Assembly (NCBI GenBank): GCA_029953675.1
Contig: JAMWBK010000002.1
Coordinates: forward strand, 2,728,001 to 2,792,000
Length of the DNA stretch: 64,000 nt
Direction of reading: 5' to 3'
Source of the DNA: Rhodosorus marinus
Taxonomy: Eukaryota > Rhodophyta > Stylonematophyceae > Stylonematales > Stylonemataceae
Each line of letters starts with the position of its first letter. Positions within the stretch are counted from its first letter, which is position 1. This document shows, one piece after another, positions 35,201 through 45,109 of this stretch. The notes beneath the pieces were generated by a model. The model saw only the letters and a list, made by a program, of their open reading frames with translations. It made no database searches and had not been told where the DNA came from. Both the position numbers and the translations under genes were made by a program.

Positions 35201-35474
35201 GATCCAGAAGTGCGGTGACACAGAAGGGGAGCGGAAAGTGCTTGAAGCGGTGTTGCAATCACTGCAGGAGCTTCCCCTGTCCTCCGACGAGGATCTCGAT
35301 CACATTGGATCAGAAATCCACGACTTCGGGCAACTCAATCCCGAGTGGAGCAGGACCATCACCACCGGAATTGCAGTTGCTCGTGCCAAATTGTGGTCTG
35401 TTTGCCGCTCGGTCGATGATCTGCAACACATCGTGCTGAGCCGATCTGTGCCGAGCTCAAGCTTCCTGAGGTAG
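32214..35474 (+). CDS. Large intronless alpha-helical repeat protein, possible RST1/focadhesin type
   Basis: A single open frame from the first in-frame ATG encodes 1086 residues, strikingly intronless among intron-bearing neighbours. The translation is Ala/Leu/Glu-rich and all-helical, with repeated amphipathic helices typical of ARM/HEAT solenoids. No signal peptide, membrane segment or catalytic motif is seen. The segment ATSLRALRSLCDEGILDAV, followed about 45 residues later by ARMAEFLRELL, recalls the ARM-repeat region of focadhesin and its plant homologue RST1 (a cofactor of the cytoplasmic exosome/Ski pathway). The resemblance is weak and from memory. Those proteins are about 1800 residues, so this one would be short or would have further exons upstream. 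Treat as an unidentified scaffold protein. Confidence 0.75.
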   Translation: MDALACGHGHIERDAAFKLMSKILDRSPDIVTNDALRECFCMGSAAAADTAAEVLATCENHEFIQRLSEGLKPVIHVAPDSNLRAVALLAIEFAKKCGRGELALAMIESSYPAATEMLRAFSKALYQAAEVSRKQVQKLLKAVNEFLEAALIGDSDSMKAISAETRGLLFRVCEQDAMQLMLSVMSKLGPQAQHDLPTLVREMCRVVPDTSLRGVFMHAVDLSISFGESATCVALLEAVDLTALTAQVGAANSLFCLSSVVLQAGLKGELDDATRIVKFCTAILEDNLFLPELVTSSYAHAVAMCLSSSAGVRGHRIREARIAEFAAKASAKATSMDARVGSSESESLEGLFETIKSFCFDGSVLSVCLQLLTTARGKLASGALEARQWLRNFKAKLPQTKSSALLFADVVGTFLCGLLCFSPEISFEICDALPQLEMTSRLHLIPSLLHGFAQAHEGLIALEILKCIRRIAEDNYSSEIVVRSLSNLCEFRSKRLSRSALSEAALLELANLAAEKPSFGLKAMVSQVERMLNDWERVTPTLAAAAVSGAHVVIRYRPSRGTLFVPLLQKSMQAGEEYETAVATSLRALRSLCDEGILDAVKTIRIVFRRFELSWETLEPYPIPVRVAFVHFLGAGARAGFSKKGLALSARMAEFLRELLVREDQPKLVLEAAGEALSVFEERLALDFLGKTEEADEDSELLAKNKHEVYRWTCQVVKIAAKLGVRNKVASLITHLARSEWQNRARGDWSEMKILKMASSSLMRSRQADNGGGIEQRFRASANALPDSVIKALVQTAALLFDDDSPARAACDALVEAEALVPGLPWGELFIESARKSASRKTLSSCARASFCLVDELQQPLVAFWMSSLTTIDDEVADVLAVAVLANGKVGLIGQLLEHYGRRKRFRELFRLIVNHGEIGEQSLVRLVQLSLDVEVKLDSTDIPGLVSVIGKISPNQIAQFVNSSIWKTSILVGLINEQAMTKHPLQSTAKPVLLQIQKCGDTEGERKVLEAVLQSLQELPLSSDEDLDHIGSEIHDFGQLNPEWSRTITTGIAVARAKLWSVCRSVDDLQHIVLSRSVPSSSFLR

Positions 35475-35725
35475 ATCGATTCATTCACGGAATGTGTGCG
35501 GAGGACATGAGGGTGGAAGATCTCCGCACCAAGCCACGACAGATCCGATTATATTAATAAAAACTGTGCATCTCATGAAGCCATTCATAGGGTCTGATGC
35601 AGGTTGAGGTGCATCAGCTGTTTGCTTGGAATAAGGTGAACAGGTGGTTCACGAATCCTCGGGGTTCTTCTGTAGCTTAGAAATACCATCTGCTTTACTT
35701 GTTGTACTCTATCCCGCTTTTATCA

Positions 35726-36394
35726 TTACTTAACGCAAGGCTCTCCGCATACGGAAAAGCCCAACTTGCTGAAGAGGTTATAGTCCAACCATGTGTTGAT
35801 CGTGCCAAGTCCGAATCGGTACATCATCTTCTGTGGAAACATGATGCTTTTGACCTCCATGATGTCTACGCCAAGCCATGACATAGAGGAGAAGCATGAG
35901 AAGACGAAATTATCTACAACGATGTATTCGCTCATGGTAAACACGTTGGTGACGTAGTCACACGTGCTGATCAAGTTCGTAATTTGCGCTGGGACCATTT
36001 TGACGCTGCTCACATCCACAAACAGCAAACCATCGCCGATCTCCAGATCTTCCGCTTTAACTAACTTCCCTGCCATGTTCATGACGTAGTGATTCGGAGT
36101 CACAGTGATGCTGTGGCGACCAGTTTTCTCTCCGTCCACCGTAATCTTGATAACCTTCCTCGGTGTGGCATCGTACAAGTGCTGGAAGAACGCGTGCTCC
36201 GTGTACTCCGGGCTCCTCGTCTTCGGGTTAAACCCAAGCACAAACTCGGAGACATACGATTCACGAACAAGTCTCAGCTTTCCAGGAGCCTGTATAGAGC
36301 TGCGTACGCCAAAGCATCCCCAGCAAGAGCCCACAAGCAATAGCGAAAAGTGGACGAGCAGCAGAGTGCGTCCCAAACGCATCGGGACGGCCAT
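35726..36394 (-). CDS. Secreted Hint/Hog-domain protein (hedgehog-type autoprocessing fold)
   Basis: A single-exon 222-residue ORF. The first 26 residues are a signal peptide (MRLGRTLLLVHFSLLLVGSC). It is immediately followed by WGCFGVRSS, where the G-C-F matches the hedgehog autocleavage site. Then come GKLRLVRESYVSEFVLGFN, the block around ITVTPNHYVM (the T-x-x-H of Hint domains, Thr and His essential for the N-S acyl shift), LVKAEDLEIGDGLLF, and VVDNFVFSCFSSM closing the fold. The remaining 50 residues are hydrophobic/aromatic as in the sterol-recognition or ARR-like tail of Hog proteins. Family members do intramolecular cleavage and attach a nucleophile such as cholesterol. The N-terminal signalling domain is missing; the Cys sits next to the predicted signal cleavage site. 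The first in-frame ATG is at 36394. Confidence 0.8.
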   Translation of the reverse strand: MAVPMRLGRTLLLVHFSLLLVGSCWGCFGVRSSIQAPGKLRLVRESYVSEFVLGFNPKTRSPEYTEHAFFQHLYDATPRKVIKITVDGEKTGRHSITVTPNHYVMNMAGKLVKAEDLEIGDGLLFVDVSSVKMVPAQITNLISTCDYVTNVFTMSEYIVVDNFVFSCFSSMSWLGVDIMEVKSIMFPQKMMYRFGLGTINTWLDYNLFSKLGFSVCGEPCVK

Positions 36395-36559
36395 ACTTTC
36401 TGGTCCCAAGTTGAAAAGCTTCACGATCAACAAAGTCAGCTTGTCCGATTGCGATTAACGCCAGATGATCTCGTACCAGACCTCTCCAGTCTACTCTGGG
36501 TCGCCCGCTGTTCTGGTCCTCCTGATCGGGCACCGATGTCAATGGCTGTCTCACACCAA

Positions 36560-37090
36560 CGCTTCTCAGCGGTCTCCCGACGGAAAAGAAGAACAGGGGT
36601 TTGTAAGCTCAGAATGAATTGTTATCTCATCTTGATCAATGCTCTGAATGCGAGCATACACATGGCTGACAAGAGCAGCAGCGAATACGAGTGGCTTCTC
36701 TGATATATGATGGATCTTCGCCGTTTGGCCTGCTGATCACCCCCGGATGCGTGTGGCGCAGCAAGTCAACCGCTTTGAGGAAGAGAATGATAAGGTTTTT
36801 GCAAGTTCAGAATGGTTTGTTGTTTCGGCTTTTTGATCAATGCTGCGAATTCAAGAATTCGTATGTCTGGCAAGGGGGGATAGCGTATACGATTGGCTCT
36901 TCTACCTGACTATAAGGGATCGTTACCCGGTCGGTCAGCAACAGTTCAACACCGCTGTACGTCAAACGTTCTCAGGAAGAGGAGAACAGGGTTGTGTGAA
37001 GTTCAGAATGGTTTTCTTATCGCAACCTGATCCATGCTCCGAATTCGAGCGCGACTTTTCCGAGAAGAGCTGCTATAGACACATCGATGC
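36560..37090. repeat. Three degenerate tandem copies of a ~196-bp unit
   Basis: A conserved core with CAGAATG followed by a TTATC/TTGATCAATGCTC-like run and GAATTCGAGC-type words recurs three times. The anchor CAGAATG occurs at 36611, 36808 and 37004, giving spacings of 197 and 196 bp. Copies have diverged and carry indels. A related fragment with CAGAATGGTCC follows at about 37167. Origin is unknown; local tandem duplication is the simplest explanation. Confidence 0.65.
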
Positions 37091-37189
37091 CCTTCGTCGA
37101 TACAGATCTAACGAGCCGGAGCTGTGATTGGTAGCGATTGGGTCTAGCATAGTCCTGGGGTGTGTTCAGAATGGTCCATAGGCTCGGAA

Positions 37190-37260
37190 CGATTCACGGT
37201 TTGTTTTAGACCCTATCTCCGATCTATCACAACTGACAGATCGGAGAAGGTGGTGAATCG
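37190..37260. repeat. Nested inverted repeat/hairpin
   Basis: Outer arms CGATTCAC (37190-37197) and GTGAATCG (37253-37260) enclose inner arms CTCCGATCT (37217-37225) and AGATCGGAG (37238-37246), each pair perfectly complementary. The loop is 12 bp. The whole 71-bp element could fold as an imperfect stem-loop. It may be a small palindromic repeat or a structured RNA; nothing shows function. Confidence 0.5.
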
Positions 37261-38122
37261 CGATAGTTTTTCAGCGACGACAAAACCTTTTTGAAAAAGC
37301 TGCCGCAAGGCTTTTCCCCACGGAAGTGAGATCTAGAATACTCAGCCACACTACCATCCGCCCTTCTCTACCCACCAGCAACGATCCCAGCTGACGCGTT
37401 TAAAACAGGGGGGAGAAACCCAAACTGAAGCAGAGTTTCCAGTATCTGCATCCGACATAGCTCCTTCCGCATTTCACAGGATGAATCTGATATTGTATTT
37501 AGCTCTGGAAATAGGTGACTCACTCAGATCGAAACGCGTTCGGGCCCTTACCTAATCTAAAATCCCACTGCCTCCAAGTGTCTCCGTCCGGTTTCAATTC
37601 CGAAACACTCGTAAAAGAAGTCATCTCAGAAAAGCCTCGACGTCTCTAAACTAGCTACCTGCAAGCGCTCATAGATGATTCCTCTAAATCACCTGTGGTC
37701 CTTATATGCAACAGCTGATTACTTCATTTCGCCCACTCAGCAAGTAGCCTCATCTATCAAACCGACGGCGTAACACTCAAAACGTTTCTTAACACTGTCA
37801 GAACACGATTCCTACTCTTTGCTATGACCACTACTCTACAGGTTCATGACCTTAGCAGCTACTTTCTGTTGAAAGTGGTATGCGGGACCCAAAATTCCGT
37901 TTCGGAACTATTCTTTACATCATACAAAAGACCATCCTCTTCTGTCCCGTCTTCTTCGCAGTTGGTCCTAAATGGTTGAGTGACAACAGCTGATGCCGTT
38001 AGAAAGGCTGGGGAAGGGTGAGCTGGGGCTATAGAGCAGATTGCAGTTGTTTTCAGACAGATTTGAGGGGTTGGATCAAGACCCTCGTTTAATTTTTTGT
38101 TTTTTTTTGGATTCATTTAATT

Positions 38123-39518
38123 ATGAGTACTCCTCAATGGTACCCGTTGGTGGAAACGCCCGCGTACGTGATGTTGGCGACTCTGATATTGCTGCCAACG
38201 GTGGTTACGGTGCCTATTTATGTTCAGATGATCGGCGTTTCGACGCTGGTTATCTTTCTTGGTAAGAAGGAACCCTTGTGCTTTTAGAGTGAACTCAAAA
38301 AAAAATTCTTTTTCGAGATTAACCGAGCTTTTCCTTTGCTCGTCTTCGTAATGGTGACCTTAGGTTCCGCACGAGCTGTGGACAAGTTCATTTCTCAAAA
38401 AGCAGGAGATAAGAGTGTGGAGCCGCGAGAGGTCATAAAGAGAGCTTCCGTGTTTCGTTTCCCAATCGTCGCTTCCTGCACGTTAGTAGGTTTATTTCTG
38501 GCGTTCAAGTACCTTCCCAAGAAGATCGTATCGTTTTGCCTTACGTTCGGCAGCCTGTCGCTGGCAACATTCAACGCGGCTTTTATGTGCTCTGCGCTCA
38601 TAACCGAGTCGAAGACAACTCCGAAGAAGTTCACGGATCCTGTACCGAAGCTGAAGAACTGGGCGGAAATCTCGCTTGTGGATATCCTCTGCGTGCTTGG
38701 AATTATCCCGTTCGCCGCCTGGTACTGGTACAAGAAGCATTGGCTCCCGAACAACGTGCTCAGCACTTCCCTTGCTCTTACTTCCGTCGAGGCCATGGCT
38801 TTGGTCGACTTTCAGAGCGCAGCCATCCTCCTCTGCGGACTCTTCTTCTACGACATATTCTGGGTCTTCGGTTCCACAAAGGTGTTTGGAGATAACGTTA
38901 TGGTTTCGGTTGCGAAGCAGTTCGACGGGCCCATAAAGCTCGTGTTCCCACGATTTCTAAGAGCTGGGCCATCCGATCAATCTATGTTGGGATTGGGTGA
39001 TATCGTGATTCCAGGGTTCTTCATCGCGCTCATACTTAGGTACGACGCGGAGAGGTTTACAAAAGGACTCAAGTATAGCGAGAAGCCAATATTCTTCTAT
39101 ACGGTCCTCGTCTTTTACTTCCTTGGCCTCGCTAGCACGTACCTAGCACTTTTACTGTTTCACGCTGCGCAGGTGAGAGCAGATTCCGAAACGTGTTCGT
39201 GATGCTTTCCTTGAGCAAGCAATATATGTCCTGAAGATCTTTGTTTTTTAACTTCTTCCTCCTGGTACGGCTTCGCGCTTTGATTTCATCTGAAAACTCG
39301 AACAGCCGGCTCTGTTGTACTTGGTCCCCGCGTGTCTTCTATCTGTTTTAGTGCTTGCCGCCGTCCTCGGGGAGCTGAAAGACTTACTCATGTACGCTGA
39401 GAGCGAGGAGGAAGAAGTTTCCGAAAAGAAGAAGCAGGAAGGTTCTGAGGAGAAGAAGGAAGACAATGAAGGGAACAACTCGGCGGAGGATGCTAATGAA
39501 TCGAAGAAGACGAAGTAG
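38123..39518 (+). CDS. Signal peptide peptidase (presenilin-type intramembrane aspartyl protease)
   Basis: Exons 38123-38261, 38364-39172 and 39306-39518 encode 386 residues with about nine membrane helices. The two catalytic aspartates are in FFYDIFWVFGS (YD motif) and LGLGDIVIPGFFIALILRYD (GxGD motif). The PAL motif, QPALLYLVPA, is restored exactly by splicing the last intron. The enzyme cleaves leftover signal peptides and some tail-anchored proteins inside the ER membrane. The cytosolic tail is very rich in Glu and Lys and ends ESKKTK; the final KKTK is a dilysine (KKxx) ER-retrieval signal, consistent with ER residence. The first exon encodes the first membrane helix starting MSTPQWYPLVETPAYV. 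Confidence 0.95.
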
Positions 39519-41154
39519 ACCGGGAGGCCCTCGAAAAGGTTTACATAAAATCTAGAAAAACTTCCTTTTTGGTTTTTGTCGTACATGGCCTTTGCTTTGG
39601 GAGCACGGTAACGCGGTAACCTGGAGACGAAGTCTTGCTTCCCTCAGGTCTTCGCCATAGTCTCCTCCGTACAATTCTGCTTAAGCAGAGCAACCCCGTG
39701 AGAGCTTGCATGTAGTGGATGTTTGTGCGTAGAACTGGAGAGGAAAGAGATTCCCGATAGAAAGGAAAGTGATGCTGCCTTAATTCATATAGTATTTGAA
39801 TGATCCGGCTTCTGGGAAAGAAAGGGTTTTGGTCGTACGCTGGAGCGTTTTCGCTTGGCTTTGCTGCTTGTGGGACAAGAGAATATACCCAAAGTCTGCA
39901 TTCGGGAGGAGAAGGCAATCGCAGGGTTAGTAGGTACTCTCGTTGAGGTCAGGTTGCCCAGGAGATCCGGCTTGGGATGCCCTTGATCCACCGGCTTGTG
40001 AGTAGAAATCTGTAGGCTGTGGGATGTTGAAAGTGTTCAATGACGTAGATTTACCTGCATAAAATCAACAGGCACCTCCATCCAAGCTTCCCGTGCTAGG
40101 CGCTGACCTGTGTTGGAATGTAGCAAAACAAGAGTTCAGTAACGTGCTGCCACAGGATGGGGGTACGTGGATACTGTGGAGACCTTCTCTAACAGCCCTC
40201 GGAATTTTGCATTCTTTTCCTCAGGTCCAGCCTCCAAAACTGACTCTTCGACATTGACAAACCGTTTCGCTCAATAAGACAGCATAAGGGTTAATCATCC
40301 ATTACAACAATGCTGTTCGCAGGGGATAGGCTAACCGGTATCTGAACTGCAGACACTGTCCCTGATGGTCATCGGAAACTGTAATTGTTTCCTCAGGTTC
40401 AGCCCTCAAAAACAGAATCTCCGACATCAACCAGCCTTCTTCAATTAGTATTGGAGTGATCGGCAGGTGATCAGAGAATATCCGTTACCAATTTTTATCC
40501 GAAAATGCTTTTCGGGTGGGCGATATAGATAAGTTTAGACAGTTGAGACCGTTCCTCAACGTCGTTGTGAAGGTGGCATTTATTCCTCAGGTCTAGCAGC
40601 CTTCCAAACATTGACGAGCCTTTTTCCCTCAATGAGAAACGGAATGGTGGGCACATGAAGGGCCAAAAGATCCTTTACTGACCTTTTGGATATCAAGTAT
40701 GCTTTACGGGAAGATACCTTATGGGGCGGGTGTCGGAGCTGTGTGGACGTTGGAGTTGGGTAGTTTAGGAGTGTGAGCATCCTTCCCAAGGACTGCGTTT
40801 GTGTTGGTGACAACTCTTTTTTTCTTTTTTAAGTGAAGCGGGGTTTGGAACATCTGCTTGAATCCGACTTTTTATTCTAAGCGAAATGCTGTGTGTCAAG
40901 CGGTTTGATGGAGTTGTCCGTTAAGAAGTGAGTTGACGTACTCACTAGAGCTAGTTGTTCCTTCTGTTGTACGTGTTCTGGTGAGTTTTGAGTGAGGGTT
41001 AAGAGCATCTGATAGTCTGAGTGCCATGTGGTAGTAAGGGACTTGAGTTTTGTCGCGTTGTGTTCCCCAAGCTTTTTGGGGCGGGGAGGGGAGGAGGCGG
41101 TGGACGATTGTGGAGTCTTGAGCTTGCGAAAGAGAGCCTCTGAAGCGCGCAAAA
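39519..41154. other. Intergenic region with degenerate tandem repeats
   Basis: 1.6 kb between two plus-strand genes. It contains the 170-195-bp repeats listed separately. ORFs are short and low complexity. The last 150 bp, G-rich on the plus strand (GGGGCGGGGAGGGG near 41080), probably include the promoter of the SPT2-like gene. Confidence 0.55.
40200..40660. repeat. Three diverged tandem copies starting CCTCAGGT
   Basis: A block of about 60 bp beginning CCTCAGGTC/TCAG-like and continuing with CC..CCAAAAC..GA..C..CGACATTGAC-type sequence recurs at 40219, 40391 and 40585. Spacing is 172 and 194 bp. Each copy is preceded by a T/C-rich stretch, giving the look of a repeated intron acceptor. The intervening segments are much less similar. 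Confidence 0.55.
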
Positions 41155-42120
41155 ATGGGAAAGAAGAAGTCGAGTGCTTTGGACTATGGGGATTTGTTTG
41201 GCGAAAATGGGTTCAACGTAGAGGTAAGGAAGTATATCCAACCAATATTAGTGTCGTGGCTATCTTTGCTTTGCGAGTCTCGTCATCCGGGGAGATTTAT
41301 CTGTCGTTTGCTGTTTCGTAGGCATTGGAGAGAGCAAAAGCAAAGGAAGCGGCGGCTCAGAAGAAGCGAGCCGAGCTCCGGAGAGAGGAACTCAGGAAGA
41401 AACAGCTTCAAAGAAAGCAAGGATCCGCTCCTCGTCCGAGCAGGCCATTTGTATCTGAAGGCAGGAGCGGGCTTTCTCTGAAAGCCGAGCAGGCTCAGCT
41501 TAAAGCTCAGGAGGCGAGAAGAAAGCTTGAGGAGAAGAAGAGGCACAAGGAGGAGAAAATGCAGTTGGCGAACATGAAACCCAAAGACGTTCGAGCTTCT
41601 TCCAAACACAAATCCTCCTGGGAGAAAATCCAGGGCACAATTGACCCTAAAAGCCGCCCACGAAAAGATGACACGAGGGCGAGGAAGGTATTGCTGCCCC
41701 GCGTCTATGTCGCTCTGTATCACGTACTAAGACAAGGTGCTCATGAATATCTGAATGCTCCTTTAGAAAGCCCCTATGGAAAAGAGGCCGCGAAAAGAAA
41801 TGGTTCATATCCGCAATCAGAAACAGAGTAAAAGAGAGCAGAAACGCGGGAGGGAGGTCTACTCCGACGAAGAAGTGTCCGAAGGGGTCGACGAGGATAT
41901 CTACGACGAAGACGAATACGATTCTGAGGATGACGGCTTCATCGTTGATGACCTTGATGATGGAGGGTATTCGCGACGACCGCAAGGGTTGAAGAAGAAA
42001 CAACGGGCTTACGCCAATAACGATGACGAAGAGGATCCAAACGATTGGAGAGCAGAAATGGCCAAAGTAGTTGGGAGGAGGAGGAGGAGGTTTAGTGACG
42101 ACGACGATCTTGATGATGAT

Positions 42121-42154
<34 letters not shown>

Positions 42155-42285
42155 GCGGATTCGAATCAGTCATGCGAGAAGAGGAACGAAGCGCGAAACT
42201 CGCGAAGTTAGAAGACAGACGCGAGCTCGCGGCTGAAAACGAACGAAAGAGGCGCAAGGCTCTGAGGATGAAGAATCGGAGGTGA
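41155..42285 (+). CDS. SPT2-like chromatin protein (histone chaperone)
   Basis: Exons 41155-41223, 41322-41687 and 41767-42285 give 317 residues. The first 100 are a highly charged coiled-coil with many KKRAELRREELRKKQ-type repeats. The C-terminal 150 residues match the SPT2 domain: EYDSEDDGFIVDD followed by a long Asp/Glu tract encoded by a GAC/GAG microsatellite at about 42120-42150, then a basic helix RREL..ENERKRRKALRMKNRR. SPT2 binds histone H3-H4 and acts in nucleosome assembly during transcription. The mid-region basic motif SSKHKSSWEKIQ is probably DNA binding. Assignment is by architecture and the short DYDSE/D-F-I-D motif; such low-complexity proteins are easily confused. Confidence 0.7.
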
Positions 42286-43299
42286 CGAAAATTTCGAAGC
42301 ATCAAGTGCTTGCTTACCTCTGAATGAATTATACGCTTGGTTATGGGAGCCTCTTGCCGTCGAGACGTGACGCGTAATGTTGGATCTGTAGTTTCGCGTT
42401 TGAAGCGCCACTAGCGAACCATCAGAACCAGAGTTGAAACTGCTCAGAGTACTCCATCACAGTGAAACCTTGTTCGCCGAAGGCTATGAATAAGAACCCT
42501 TCTTTTCGGGGTTAGCTGGTCCGGGCTGCAAGGAAGATAAAACCCTGCGTACAAGCTCAGCACGAAACTTGGCCTATGAGATCTGCGCAATGGGGACAAG
42601 GAATCGAATGCTCAGGATCAAATACCTCGAATGCAGATCGTACGTGCCTCGCAGGTCCGCAGAGGGACCGCAAGGCAGATCAGGAACTGCAGGGCTGCCC
42701 AAAAGAGCAAGAAACTTTTTGACCACAGAGCGCATAATTGGAGCCCATTGTCCGCAATGTATAGGGTATGCCGAAGTGGGCAGTCGACGCGTAGAAGTGG
42801 CGTGGAGAAGTGCACGGGCCCCACCATTTAATACTAAACAATGAGCGACCTGCAGAGTTTGTTCGACAAATGAAAGAAAATAAAAGCTCATCGGATATCC
42901 TATAAGGAGCTACCAATTTTCTGGGAAAAGCACCCAGAAATCTCCTGAGGCGGATTGCATGACGGCCTGTTTTGGTATTTAGCAGTGATGGACGCTGTCC
43001 TTGAATAGAGTAGGCCGCACAATTCCATTTCTCACGTGTTCGTGCAAGTGCTACTCACAACCGTGCGGCGGGCACCTATTGGATTCATTTCATTTGCACT
43101 GGGATCTGAACCGCTTGTGAACTCCATGCACGACTACCTCATCTTCAGCGGTGAGCTGGCAGTGGACTACCCTGTTTCTTCGATTCGTTAACCACGAGGC
43201 AACTATTTCAGATACATGGCCCAGAACGGAATGTCCACTACCTGGAGTCGCCAATGCCCCAAACCAAAAGATATACATTTGCAGACTCTCAGATACCCA

Positions 43300-43343
43300 C
43301 AACCAGAGTCCACCACCAGAGTCCACAACCAGTGTCCACAACC
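43300..43343. repeat. Short tandem array of a ~15-bp unit
   Basis: Units like CCACAACCAGAGT, CCACCACCAGAGT, CCACAACCAGTGT and CCACAACCGGTGG follow one another with a period of about 14-16 bp. The array runs directly into the near-palindrome. Confidence 0.6.
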
Positions 43344-43380
43344 GGTGGTGGGTATCGGATGCATCGGATACCCACCACCG
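43343..43380. repeat. 38-bp near-perfect palindrome
   Basis: The sequence reads CGGTGGTGGGTATC then a 10-bp centre then GATACCCACCACCG; the arms are exact reverse complements over 14 bp and the centre GGATGCATCG is self-complementary except for one symmetric pair of mismatches. It could extrude as a cruciform. The right half of the tandem array ends in its left arm, suggesting the palindrome grew from that array. Confidence 0.75.
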
Positions 43381-45109
43381 AGGAGATATCATCCGAATCA
43401 TGTTCCTTACTCCAAGAGATCCTCAACGAAGAGAAAGCTCTTGCAGTTCTTGTACTAGAGTCCATGAAGGATAGTTTCGACTCGGAGTTTTCCGCACATC
43501 CTAAGCAACTCAGCAAATGTCCCACTCAAATCTTGGCAAACGTAGGAAGGGGTAAGTTTAACATGCCATCAATAGTTTTTGATTTTCCTAGTCCCCTAAA
43601 GCGAATTCAGGAAGAGGTCAAAACACTTCTTAAAATTGCATTTATTCATATGAAATGCGTTTTCCCTTCCTAGCAATACAGGTACGGATACTACAACAAA
43701 AAGAACGTGAGATTCTATCCACCAGTGGGAGGGAAAGGGTAGGAACTACCGAAATAGTTGTCCCATTTGCTTACCCCTTGTTTTTCGGGTCGACGCGTGG
43801 ACAAATGTTCAATCTACCCCGGTATCCTGTTTCTACAACCATTCATCATTATTTCTCAGATTAAGGTCTATGTGAGAAAAACTTCAAGGTCGAATTCATT
43901 AGGACCACTTTTTTTAATGTAGATATCTATATTCTAGATCAAAATTGCATATATCTGGAGCACTGCCCCCGGGATGAATTCGGCATTCAACCTCGAAAGT
44001 TGGACCTCAAAAGGGGGGGGGGGTATAAACTATAATTAAAAAGCTTCTAGGAAAAACTGCCATAGTTTTTTTTCGAAATATTTCGCTCCAGTCCAAGTTT
44101 TTGAAGAATAAACGCCGTTCTTAAAATTCCGAGACTCTTTAGGGGGAGTAGGCCGTACTTCGACCTACCCCAAAAACCTTATAAAAGAGCTTTTTTTGGT
44201 CGATATGGATATGTAAGAGAGCTAATTTAGGGGGTGAGAGGAGGAATAGATTGTTGCAAAAAAGGCTTCGTTTTCGCCTTTGCGTATACTTTTTTCGGAA
44301 AAAAGGAAGGCTGCCTTTTTGGGGGGGTTTTGAAGGGAAAAGTTTGGTCTTGGGTTTGTCAGGCTTCTCTTGATAAGGAAGGGGGGGGGGAAGCTTGGGG
44401 TGAGGGAGAGAAGAGTTGGAAGAGATTAGAAGGGATAAGGATAGTTGGCTTGATAGTTTTTGGGTTTTTGGAGGCTAGCACTAGATTCTAATCCAGCCGT
44501 TTGTTGAGGTTTTTGTGGATCGCTTCGGGAGTGACCCGGATCCGAAGCGTCCATGTGCGTATGTATTCGCTCGTTTAGTCGGAAATGAGTCGGGAAGCGC
44601 GGTGTTAACACTTTTGCCTTGTTGTTTTCGGGAGGGGGCGGCGAACCGTGAGGAAGCGGTTTGACTTCCGTTGACGGAAACTTGCTTTAGGGTAAACGCC
44701 AAAACGAACTGTTCACGTCGAGGTTTGACTATCAGGGAGTGCTTGTCTGTCCTTGAGTGGTTTGCTTTGATTGTCTTGGTTTTGGGTATTCGGGACTTGT
44801 CGCGTCTCGAAGGCTTCTCCTCGTTTATAGTGGGAGTTACAAACTTGGGGGTTTGCGTACAAAGGTCATTAGTTGTTATGTTCTCCAATAATTTGCTTTG
44901 ATCTCGTGAAATCCAAGCGCCTTTTTTCGTTATCATCTTGATGGTTTCAGGAGGGCTTGCTCATCGGAATTACGATTATTATTCATGGCTCTTCCAACAG
45001 GCTAGTCTTGACTACCTGCGCACAGTAAGCATTCTGCAGTGGCCCTCGAGGCGCTTCAAAACCGGAAAGAAAATAAGCAAAAAGTAGACTGCCAAAGTCA
45101 CCAACCAGC

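Larger units (their letters stand above)
36395..38122. other. Intergenic region with tandem repeats and a hairpin
   Basis: This 1.7-kb divergent gap between the Hint gene and the signal peptide peptidase gene carries the 196-bp tandem repeats and the nested inverted repeat listed separately. ORFs in the repeats are not conserved between copies, so they are probably not coding. The last 250 bp should contain the SPP promoter. Confidence 0.55.
42286..45109. other. 2.8-kb intergenic region with palindrome, short tandem repeats and poly-G
   Basis: No gene is supported. Features seen are the near-palindrome at 43343-43380, the CCACAACCAG-type tandem array just before it, a G11 run near 44016, a G10 run near 44382 and an AT-rich stretch at 43900-44050. 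The last few hundred bases should hold the RPB1 promoter. Confidence 0.55.

Noticed and set aside
43151-43673. ORFs of 107 and 139 codons across the CCACAACCAG repeats
   Set aside because: Open frames come from the repeat sequence itself; translations are repeat-derived (His/Thr/Pro-rich) in all frames.
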